Made by a program: the position numbers and the translations under genes | Notes under the pieces: model-generated | Databases searched by the model: none | Seen by the model: the letters and a program-made list of their open reading frames with translations, nothing else | Told to the model about the DNA's origin: nothing | Shown here: positions 35,158 through 42,757 of the stretch, one piece after another | Layout: every line of letters begins with the position of its first letter | Numbering within the stretch: the first letter of the stretch is position 1 | Source: DATAVB01 sp040414495 | Lineage (GTDB): Bacteria; Actinomycetota; Actinomycetes; Mycobacteriales; QHCD01 | Assembly (NCBI GenBank): GCA_040414495.1 | Contig: JBEDUI010000223.1 | Span: 8,312-72,311, forward strand | DNA length: 64,000 nt | Reading direction: 5' to 3'

Positions 35158-36098
35158 GCGGCAACAACCCCCTGGCTACGCCGCCGGACCAGCGAGCGGA
35201 GCACGACGACCTGGATGGCGGAGAAGGCGATCAGCAGCAGCCCGTAGAAGAAAGACGCGGCCGAGGCGAGTCCGACGTCTGGCTGCACTGCGGTCGCATT
35301 CGCCCCGCCGAATGCCAGGTGATAAATGTAGGTATTCACGACCTCGGTGGCGAAGTACGGCCCGCCGCCGGTGATGATCTGCACGATATCGAAGATCTGG
35401 AACGTACCGATGATCGCGAGGATCAGAATCACCACGCCGACACCGCGCAGCATCGGAATCGTAATGTGCCAGAACTGCGCCCGCCGACCGGCACCGTCCA
35501 TGCGGGCGGCCTCGTACAGGTCTTCGGGAATCGTCTGCAACCCGGCCAGGAAATACACCAGGTTGTAGCCGAACGTGTGCCAGATCCCGACCGCGATGAT
35601 GATGGCGAACGCGAAATGCGGCTGGGCCAGCCAATCCACGTGGTGATCGATGACATGCAGCGTAAGCAGAATGCTGTTGATCTTGTCTCCAAAATTGGAG
35701 ATGAGCAGCTGGATGACCACGCCCATGACCGCGGCCGACGTGACGACCGGCAGGAAGTACAGCGTCCGGTAGAACGACGCGAACCGCAGCTTCCGGTTGT
35801 TGAGTACCAACGCGAGTGCCAACGCCAGCACCAACTGGATCGGTACGACGAAGGCGGCGAATACGAACGTGTGCTCGACCGCATGCCAGAAGATCGAGTC
35901 ATGCGTGATCTGCCGGAAATTCCCGAGTCCGACGAATTCGCTGGGATCGCCGATACCGTTCCAGCGGTAGAGCGTGTATCCGAGCGAGGCGACGATCGGA
36001 TACACGATGAAACCGACCAGCAGCACCATCATCGGCGCGAGATATACGTACGACCACCGTGCCGACCAGGCCCGCTGCCGCGCCTGCGCTATAGCCAT
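35154..36098 (-). CDS. ABC sugar importer permease, MalF type
   Basis: A 314-residue permease: TM1 at YVYLAPMMVLLVGFIVYP, GDPSEFVGLGNFRQI as the periplasmic-loop pattern, and the EAA loop DLYEAARMDGAGRRAQF. It starts about 20 bases after the binding-protein stop and is coupled by overlap to the next permease. No ATPase gene is present in the locus. Confidence 0.94.
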   Translation of the reverse strand: MAIAQARQRAWSARWSYVYLAPMMVLLVGFIVYPIVASLGYTLYRWNGIGDPSEFVGLGNFRQITHDSIFWHAVEHTFVFAAFVVPIQLVLALALALVLNNRKLRFASFYRTLYFLPVVTSAAVMGVVIQLLISNFGDKINSILLTLHVIDHHVDWLAQPHFAFAIIIAVGIWHTFGYNLVYFLAGLQTIPEDLYEAARMDGAGRRAQFWHITIPMLRGVGVVILILAIIGTFQIFDIVQIITGGGPYFATEVVNTYIYHLAFGGANATAVQPDVGLASAASFFYGLLLIAFSAIQVVVLRSLVRRRSQGVVAA

Positions 36099-36119
36099 GA
36101 AACTGCCACTCCGGGTGTC

Positions 36120-37592
36120 TTAGGAATTCGGTTTCGTGGTGTACGGCTTCAGGATGTCCCAGTCAGCGAACGTGAAGTCGTCCCGACTCACCTTTGCCCC
36201 CTGCGCCTTCGCCGCCTTGATCCCGTCATCCAGCGACTTGTTCCTCCGACCGGCGAGTTCGGACAGTGCACTGTGGACGTTGCCGAGTTGGCCCGTGTAG
36301 AGGCCGGCCAGCACATCGTTGTGGTCCGGCTTGACCGTGCCCAGCGTGACCTTCGCGGCATCCGGATTCTTGATCGTTGGCTGCGGTCCGACCACCGCGT
36401 ACTTGGACATCCCCACGTAGGCGGCGAACGGCTTGAACGTCACCTTGGACGGGTCGTTCGCGTCCGGGTGCGCCGAAAGCCCTTGGCCATCGGCAACCCA
36501 ACGTTTGCCGGCCGCATCGCCGTACAACCAGTCGAACCATTTCCACGCCGCGTCGGCGACCTTGGATTTCGCGTTGATCGCGACGAAACTGCCGCCGGGC
36601 GGACCGTAATAGAGCGCCTGCGGCGTTCCGCTCGGCGAGGGCAGCGTCACCAGGCTGTAGTCGGTGAACTTGTGGCTGGTCCACTCCGGCTGGTTCCACA
36701 CCCCGCCGATCGTCATGCCGAACTTTCCCTGTTCGAAGAAGGCGCGGGCCTGCTCATCGGAAATGCTCATCGAGTTCGGATAGAAATAGCCCTTTTTCTT
36801 CCACTGCAGGATCAGGTTGACCGCATCGGCGTAGTTCCGGTCGGTGTCGTACGTCCAGCGCCCGACCCGGTAGTCCGCGCTGTCCACGCCGGCGCTGGCC
36901 ATCCCGCCAGGCGATCCGGCGCCCCGCACGAGGATGTCGGCCCACCATTCGAGGATCACGTTGTCGGCGTTGCCGAAGCCCAGACCGTCCGCTTTGGTCT
37001 TGGACCTGACGATCGATGCGAACTTGCCGATGTCGTCCCAGGTCTGCGGCAGCTTCACCGAGCCGTCGGAGTTGGTCAGCCCGGCCTGTTTGAAGATTCC
37101 ATTGTGGACGTACAGTTGCAGGGAGGGACCGGCGCCGGAAAACGGCGCGGTGTAGACCTTCCCGTTGAAAACGTCGATGCCCTCGGTGAAACTGCCGGCC
37201 GGGAACCCGGACTGCCAGTCCTTGGTCGCCCATGTGTTCAGCGGGTCCAGCCAACCGTTCGTGACCTGGGTCGGCAGCGTCGGCGTCTTCGGTAGCATGA
37301 AGATGTCCGGCGCATTGCTGCTCCGGAACGCCAGCGACAGCAGGTTGTCGTATTTGTCACTGACCTGGGTCGTCTTCTTGATCGTTATTTTCGGATTGGC
37401 CTTTTGGAACAGCTTGATTTCGTTGTCAACCCAACCAGCTTGGCTGACGTAACTGTCCCAATAGGTCACCGTCGTTTTGCCCGACGCCGAGCCGCCGGAC
37501 GATCCACATCCGACCAGCGTGCCGCCGAATGTCGCCGCACCGCCGACCGCCGCGGCGCGCAGGAACGTGCGCCGGTTGATATCCGTCATCAT
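36120..37592 (-). CDS. ABC sugar importer, solute-binding lipoprotein
   Basis: A 490-residue binding protein. The signal region INRRTFLRAAAVGGAATFGG carries a twin-arginine motif and leads to a lipobox ending in LVGCGSS, so it is lipid-anchored outside the cell. NAPDIFMLPKTP and FNGKVYTAPFSG match family 1 binding proteins, as does the C-terminal SLDDGIKAAKAQG. Two ATGs (37592 and 37589) follow GAGGAG; the second has better spacing. It lies 23 bases after the GH10 gene, so it likely binds the product of that enzyme. Confidence 0.93.
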   Translation of the reverse strand: MMTDINRRTFLRAAAVGGAATFGGTLVGCGSSGGSASGKTTVTYWDSYVSQAGWVDNEIKLFQKANPKITIKKTTQVSDKYDNLLSLAFRSSNAPDIFMLPKTPTLPTQVTNGWLDPLNTWATKDWQSGFPAGSFTEGIDVFNGKVYTAPFSGAGPSLQLYVHNGIFKQAGLTNSDGSVKLPQTWDDIGKFASIVRSKTKADGLGFGNADNVILEWWADILVRGAGSPGGMASAGVDSADYRVGRWTYDTDRNYADAVNLILQWKKKGYFYPNSMSISDEQARAFFEQGKFGMTIGGVWNQPEWTSHKFTDYSLVTLPSPSGTPQALYYGPPGGSFVAINAKSKVADAAWKWFDWLYGDAAGKRWVADGQGLSAHPDANDPSKVTFKPFAAYVGMSKYAVVGPQPTIKNPDAAKVTLGTVKPDHNDVLAGLYTGQLGNVHSALSELAGRRNKSLDDGIKAAKAQGAKVSRDDFTFADWDILKPYTTKPNS

Positions 37593-37615
37593 GTCTCCTC
37601 AGTGGAACTGGACTG

Positions 37616-40600
37616 TCACTGGCAAGTCGCGGTCGCGGACGATGCCGACACCGTGGTTCCGCTCAACTGCCACTTGACCGTGTCGCCTTCGGTGAACGTG
37701 ACAGCCGTACTGCGTGGCTGGTCGCCGGGCTGGAACTGCACCGGTTGACCACGATCGGCCGGAGCCGGGGTGAACGCATTGCCGCTCCCCGCCGGGATCG
37801 GTACGCCAAAGGCGTTCGGGTTGGAATAGCCGAAGTACGCCGTGAGATTGCTTTGCGGGCCGCGCACCACGCACGCTGCGCTCGGCTCGATCGGCTTGAC
37901 CACAGTGGACTCCGGCCCGGCCGGCTGGAATGACGCGTCGTCCACGTACAGGTCGGCCGCCCCGCTCACCGAACTGATCCACCATTCGGCCTTCGCCAGC
38001 GTTTTGCCGGACCAGTTCAGCGTCACGTTGTTGCCGCTCAGTTCGGTCCAGCCGTCGGAATTCACCTGCCCGGAGGCGATCGGCACCGACTCGCTCGACC
38101 CGTCGGTATAGCTGAGTTTCACCCTGATCTGCGCCGTCTCGGGCTGCGCACCGGACGCCAGCCGAATCCAAGTCGAGCTCTTGTACGCCGCCCCGTTGGT
38201 GACCTGCACGCCCTGCGCCGGACCGGCCCATTCGTAGGTCCGGTTGGTGACGGCCAACGACGAACTGCCGCTGTGCGCCTGGTCAGTGGTCGCGCTGGCC
38301 GCGCACGGCGAGAAGCAGTACCAGCCGGTGGTGCTGTTCTCCACGTCGCCGTTGGTCAGGAAATCCTGCCCAGCGGGCGGCGAATTGCTGGCCGCGAATG
38401 ATGCATCGTCGACATCAAAGTCTTCCGTACCACCGGTGGTGGACACCCACCATTCCGCTTTTTGGAATGTCCCGCTCCAACTCACCTTGACGCCGTTGGC
38501 GCGTACCTGGGTCCAACCGGTGTCGCTGATGTTGGCGCGGCCGAAGGGAATCGTCACCGAGCCGGTCGAGGTGGTGACCTTCAATTCCACCAGCGCCGTG
38601 TCGTTCCCGGGCTGGGCCAACCGCACCCACATCGAGGAGTCGTACATGCCACCGTTGGCGACCGATACGCCCTGGGCCGGCCCGACCCAGTTCGCGGCCC
38701 GGTTGGTGACCGCCAGCGCCGCATTTCCACTGTGGACCGGGTTGTTGGTCAGCCCGAGCGTGCAGGTGCCCAGGCAGTACCAACCGGTGGTGTTGCCACT
38801 TTCGAGTCCGCCGTTGCCCGCGATGTTGGCGCCACCGGGGAGTTCTGGCTGGATACGGGGCGGTGCCTGCGCCGGCGGCGGGTCGCCAACCGTTGGGGTC
38901 AGGGCGATGTCGTCGAGCGTGCAGGTCGGATCGCCTGATACGCCGTCGTTCTGCCACGCGAAGACCTGGGTCCAACCGGTCCCGTCCGGTGGGGTGAAGG
39001 CGAGCAGCCGCTGGTTGTAGGAGGACGTGTCGTCCCCGAACGTCAACGAGTACTGGAAACTGGTCTTGCCCGGCGACGGTCCACCTCGGACACCCACGTA
39101 GCACTGGTTGGCCGCGGCGCTGGATTTACCCCAGGCGCTAAGCGTGTAGCTCTTGCCGTTCTGCAGATCGATCGGCTGCTGGCTCACGCCGCTGCCATCA
39201 CCGAGTTGGAGCGCCTGCTGTCCATTGTGGGCACTCGTGCCGGTCTGCGGGCTGCCGAGCGGTACCCAACCGTGCGTGCCCGACTCGAAACCGCCGTCGC
39301 CGATGGCGCTGACGGCGTCGGTCCGGGGTGTGGTGGCTATGCCGTCGGCGACCACCGTGACCGACGTTCCGCTGTTGTTGGGCAGGTGCACGCGAACCTG
39401 CTTGGCGACACCATTGACGGTCACGGTCACGACATAATCGCCGAGGAAGCCGCGAGTGGAGTAGGCGCCGTTCGTCTGCGTGCTGCCCTGTGCGTTGGTC
39501 CACCACTCCTTCTTCAGCAGATCCTCAAGCACCAGCGCGTTCGGCTTGGGCGACCAGTCGGCGTTGAAGAGCGGAACCAATGGGTTGTACGTGTCACCAC
39601 CCCAGAACCCGAAGTTGCTGATCTCGTTGACGTTCGGGTCGCTGAACATCATCGTCATGAAGTCGCGCGTGTAATCGGCCTGCAATTGCTGGTCGTCGGT
39701 TGCGATATCGAATTCGGTGACACCGACCTTGATGCCGAGCTTGGCGAACTTGTCCACGATCGGCAGCAGATCCTCGGGCGGGGTGAGCTCCAGGCCGCCG
39801 TGGCCGCCGAAATGGCTCTCGAAACCGACTTCTCCGACCGGCGCACCGTGCGCTTTCATCGACTTGATCAGGTTGTAGTCGTAGTCGATATGGCGTTGAT
39901 TGGCGCCGTTGTCCTCATCCAGACCAAAATCGTTGAGCACCAACGTCGATTTCGGCGCGGCCTTGTGCGCCAGCTCGTACCAGGAGTCAATCTCGTTCGG
40001 GCCGAGAATGTCCTGCAGGTTGTGGTTGGAATACGGCTCGTTGACAACATCCCATTCGTCGACGAGTCCGTTGGTCGCGCTGGCCTCGTCGGTGATGTGG
40101 TTGTCCACTCGGGAACGCAGCGCGGCGGGGTCGTTCGCCAGCTTCTGTACGTCGGCCGGCATATTGCCCCAGGAAGGCCAGACCAGGTTGTGGCCGCGAA
40201 TGTGCATGCCCAGGTCGCGGAACCACTGCAGCGAAGGGTACGTCAGCGCATCGCGTTCGGTCTGGTTCTCCCAGTGGCTCCATTTCAGGTTGTTGGCCAA
40301 AACGGCCTCGTTGAAATACTTGCTGCCGATATCCCGGATGTTGGTCGCATCCGTCGCGGTCTCATTGGCCGATGGATCATCGAGCATGTAGGCGGCGTCG
40401 TAGCCGGTGCCGAAATTGAACGCGGAACGCTGCTCGGCCACCTTCACCGCGGCACCGCTGATCGGCTTACCGTGCTGGTCCACCACATTGACGGTCAGAT
40501 TTCCCTTGCGGTACTTGTCGATCCGCTGGTTCGCCGCGGTCCGCCAGGCTGCGTTCGGGTCCCGACCCTGGTACGTCACCTTCGGCCAATTAGCAGGATT

Positions 40601-41194
40601 TCCCTGGCCGTAGTCCTGGACGGATACGCCGCCAATCTGCAAGGTCTGCTGACCGTATCCCAGCCACAGCTGGAAATGCGCCTCACCGGGGTTGTAGTCC
40701 TCCGCGATACGGAACGGGAATTGGAATTTCTGCCAATCCTGCGTGAGCTGCAGCGGCGCTACCGCCGATTTCGTGTAGCTGCCGCCATCGCGCTCGAAGA
40801 CGAACGTCGCCTGCCCGGTGCCCGTGGTCGGCTGCACCCGCCGCGCCCAGAATGTCGCCACAACGGCGTCATTGGCGTGGATCGTGGCCGCGGTCTTGGC
40901 CCCGAGGCCGATCGAATACTCGCCCTCGTAACCCTGGCTGGTGGGGTCACTGGTCACCGCGATCTGCAACGCCTTATCGACATTGTCATTACCGGTGACG
41001 TCCACAATTTGTGTCTGCGGTGGAGTCCCGGTCGGCTCGGTGAATGCCGCGAGTGGGTCGGCCGGAAGCACGTCGAACGGCGTGGTGTCGGCCTGTGCGG
41101 ACGGAGTGAACAGTTGGGACACGGCGAGGACGAGTAACGCGACTGCCAGCCAGGAAATGGCGCGGAGTCGGCGCTGTCCGTGGTGCACTCTCAT
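37616..41194 (-). CDS. Secreted GH10 endo-xylanase-like enzyme with several binding modules
   Basis: A 1192-residue secreted protein. Signal peptide at about 1-35 (WLAVALLVLAVSQLF ... ASAQAD). A carbohydrate-binding-like sandwich follows at about 45-190, then a GH10 catalytic domain at about 200-565: acid/base Glu in DEWDVVNEPYS and nucleophile Glu in VGVTEFDIAT. Next come three related beta-sandwich modules opening with GDGGFESGTHGW, NGGLESGNTTGWYC and NGDVENSTTGWYC (CBM4/9-like; the last two carry a conserved Cys pair), and a terminal module with FGYSNPNAFGVPIPAG. It should bind and cut beta-1,4-xylan or a related polysaccharide. It heads the leftward run that includes the importer and is flanked upstream by the LacI gene. 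Confidence 0.92.
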   Translation of the reverse strand: MRVHHGQRRLRAISWLAVALLVLAVSQLFTPSAQADTTPFDVLPADPLAAFTEPTGTPPQTQIVDVTGNDNVDKALQIAVTSDPTSQGYEGEYSIGLGAKTAATIHANDAVVATFWARRVQPTTGTGQATFVFERDGGSYTKSAVAPLQLTQDWQKFQFPFRIAEDYNPGEAHFQLWLGYGQQTLQIGGVSVQDYGQGNPANWPKVTYQGRDPNAAWRTAANQRIDKYRKGNLTVNVVDQHGKPISGAAVKVAEQRSAFNFGTGYDAAYMLDDPSANETATDATNIRDIGSKYFNEAVLANNLKWSHWENQTERDALTYPSLQWFRDLGMHIRGHNLVWPSWGNMPADVQKLANDPAALRSRVDNHITDEASATNGLVDEWDVVNEPYSNHNLQDILGPNEIDSWYELAHKAAPKSTLVLNDFGLDEDNGANQRHIDYDYNLIKSMKAHGAPVGEVGFESHFGGHGGLELTPPEDLLPIVDKFAKLGIKVGVTEFDIATDDQQLQADYTRDFMTMMFSDPNVNEISNFGFWGGDTYNPLVPLFNADWSPKPNALVLEDLLKKEWWTNAQGSTQTNGAYSTRGFLGDYVVTVTVNGVAKQVRVHLPNNSGTSVTVVADGIATTPRTDAVSAIGDGGFESGTHGWVPLGSPQTGTSAHNGQQALQLGDGSGVSQQPIDLQNGKSYTLSAWGKSSAAANQCYVGVRGGPSPGKTSFQYSLTFGDDTSSYNQRLLAFTPPDGTGWTQVFAWQNDGVSGDPTCTLDDIALTPTVGDPPPAQAPPRIQPELPGGANIAGNGGLESGNTTGWYCLGTCTLGLTNNPVHSGNAALAVTNRAANWVGPAQGVSVANGGMYDSSMWVRLAQPGNDTALVELKVTTSTGSVTIPFGRANISDTGWTQVRANGVKVSWSGTFQKAEWWVSTTGGTEDFDVDDASFAASNSPPAGQDFLTNGDVENSTTGWYCFSPCAASATTDQAHSGSSSLAVTNRTYEWAGPAQGVQVTNGAAYKSSTWIRLASGAQPETAQIRVKLSYTDGSSESVPIASGQVNSDGWTELSGNNVTLNWSGKTLAKAEWWISSVSGAADLYVDDASFQPAGPESTVVKPIEPSAACVVRGPQSNLTAYFGYSNPNAFGVPIPAGSGNAFTPAPADRGQPVQFQPGDQPRSTAVTFTEGDTVKWQLSGTTVSASSATATCQ

Positions 41195-41235
41195 GGCTCA
41201 ACGCCCTTTCGACGTCGGACGAGGCACAGCGGTAC

Positions 41236-41256
41236 CGCCACCAGGGCGTGGTGGCG
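41236..41256 (-). promoter_or_regulatory. Inverted repeat upstream of the GH10 gene
   Basis: CGCCACCA (41236-41243) and TGGTGGCG (41249-41256) form a perfect 8-base repeat around a five-base centre, about 40 bases before the GH10 ATG. It could be a regulator site or a leader hairpin. Confidence 0.35.
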
Positions 41257-41318
41257 CCGCGGCGTTCGGAAATCGAGCGTTCTAGAGTGACTGATAAAGC
41301 CGGGTACTGAATAAGCGA

Positions 41319-42449
41319 CTAGCTGGATGGATCCTGTTGCGCGGGAATGACGGTGTCCGCGCCAAATGCTGCGTCGGTGAGTTTCGGGCCGGTGCCCCCG
41401 TGCACACCATCGGGGCGCTTGCGGACGGAACGCCGCCGACCTCGCGGCGCTGGGCCGGCGCTGGCCCGGATCACCAGATCGGTGGGCATCCGCACGTGCC
41501 GGGGCGGTCCTTCGTACGAAAGCGCCCCCAATAGCATTTCGGCCGCCTGCCGTCCCATTTCCTCGAACGGCTGGCGGACCGTCGTCAGCGCCGGCCGCAC
41601 ATGGGCCGAGGAGACGATGTCATCAAAACCGACGACCGAAACGTCGTCGGGAACCCGTAAGCCGCATTCGGCGGCTGCATCGATGATCGCGTACGCCATT
41701 GGGTCGTTGTGCGCGAAGATCGCGGTCGGCCGGTCCGGCTGGCTCAACAGGTCAATGGCCTGCCGGTGCGCATTTTCCGGCCGGAACTCGCCGGACCGGA
41801 TCAGATCGGCGTCGATCGTCATCCCGGCCGCGGCCAGCGCGTCGACATATCCCTTGTTGCGGTCGACGCAGCACGGATATTGCGATGGTCCTTCGATGCA
41901 GGCGATTCGTCGATGACCCAGCTCCAGCAGGTGCTGGACCGCCGACCGCGCCCCGCCGTAACTATCAGTCTCGACCGAGGGAAGGTCGACGTGCGCGCCC
42001 AGCGTATTGAGCAGCACGACCGGCATTCCCGAGCGATGCAACTCGATCAGCGGCTCGACCGGCTGGTCATGCGTGACGACCAGCATTCCCGACACCACAT
42101 TTGTGCCGAGAATGCGATCAACGACCCGGCTGTAATCCCGATCGTTGGTGCTCGTATAAAGAATGATCTCGTAATTGCTGCGTTCGACCGCGGACGCGAC
42201 ACCGTAATTGATCGACGCGACCATGCGCCAGGTCAGTCCCGGCACGATCATGCCGATGAACGGACTGGCCGCGCCCTTGCCGAGCGCGGTGGCGGTGACG
42301 CTGGGCACGTAATTGTGCTCGGACATCACCTGCAGCACCCGCGCCCGGGTTTCGGGATCGACCCGGGGTCGGTTGTTCAGCACCAGGGACACGGTTGACT
42401 TCGACACGCCCGCCAAGCGGGCAATATCGCGAATCGTCAACTTCGCCAT
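41319..42449 (-). CDS. LacI-family transcriptional repressor
   Basis: A 376-residue sugar-responsive repressor. The DNA-binding head is KLTIRDIARLAGVSKSTVSL (residues 3-22) with the hinge region RVLQVMSEHNYVPS. The periplasmic-binding-like effector domain has FIGMIVPGL, ILGTNVVSGMLVV, and VPDDVSVVGFDDI. The ATG at 42449 is chosen as it gives the canonical head; GAGG lies 10 bases upstream. A basic and flexible C-terminal tail of about 45 residues is longer than usual. It is divergent from the six-hairpin glycosidase and upstream of GH10, and likely controls both. Confidence 0.94.
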   Translation of the reverse strand: MAKLTIRDIARLAGVSKSTVSLVLNNRPRVDPETRARVLQVMSEHNYVPSVTATALGKGAASPFIGMIVPGLTWRMVASINYGVASAVERSNYEIILYTSTNDRDYSRVVDRILGTNVVSGMLVVTHDQPVEPLIELHRSGMPVVLLNTLGAHVDLPSVETDSYGGARSAVQHLLELGHRRIACIEGPSQYPCCVDRNKGYVDALAAAGMTIDADLIRSGEFRPENAHRQAIDLLSQPDRPTAIFAHNDPMAYAIIDAAAECGLRVPDDVSVVGFDDIVSSAHVRPALTTVRQPFEEMGRQAAEMLLGALSYEGPPRHVRMPTDLVIRASAGPAPRGRRRSVRKRPDGVHGGTGPKLTDAAFGADTVIPAQQDPSS

Positions 42450-42521
42450 GATGGCTGGACCTCGCTGCTGAAGGCGCGCTTGCCGCGCCAGGTGGGGATA
42501 TCGTCGCCGGTCGCCCCGGGG

Positions 42522-42588
42522 CCGGTCCAACTCAGATGCTGGACCGGTCCGACGCTTGGGCTGACTGTAGTGCTGGACCGGTTCGACG
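42522..42588. promoter_or_regulatory. Operator-like repeats for the LacI-family repressor
   Basis: TGCTGGACCGGTCCGACG (42537-42554) and TGCTGGACCGGTTCGACG (42571-42588) are near-identical copies 34 bases apart. The first holds the perfect palindrome GGACCGGTCC with a CG centre, typical of LacI/GalR operators. A half-site CCGGTCCA lies at 42522-42529. They sit in the divergent region between the repressor and the glycosidase. Confidence 0.65.
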
Positions 42589-42757
42589 TCAATGCCGTTT
42601 CCAATTCGCAATCTTCGGGTGCAACGGTTTGCGAACAGGCGGCGGCGGCTGGCAGCATGTCAGCGCGAATGCCCTTGCTGGCTCGCGATTTCGCGTCGCT
42701 CTTCGCCGGTCGCCGCGGTCCGACGTCTCCGCCAGCCCAACCATGTCAGGGGAGACG

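Noticed and set aside
34896..37295. A 799-codon open frame antisense to two importer genes
   Set aside because: It covers well-supported permease and binding-protein genes. Long antisense frames are common in high-GC DNA, and the translation has no recognisable domain.
39206..41137. A 643-codon open frame antisense to the GH10 gene
   Set aside because: It is a mirror of a clearly coding gene with catalytic residues. The antisense chain is rich in Arg, Val and Gly with no motif.
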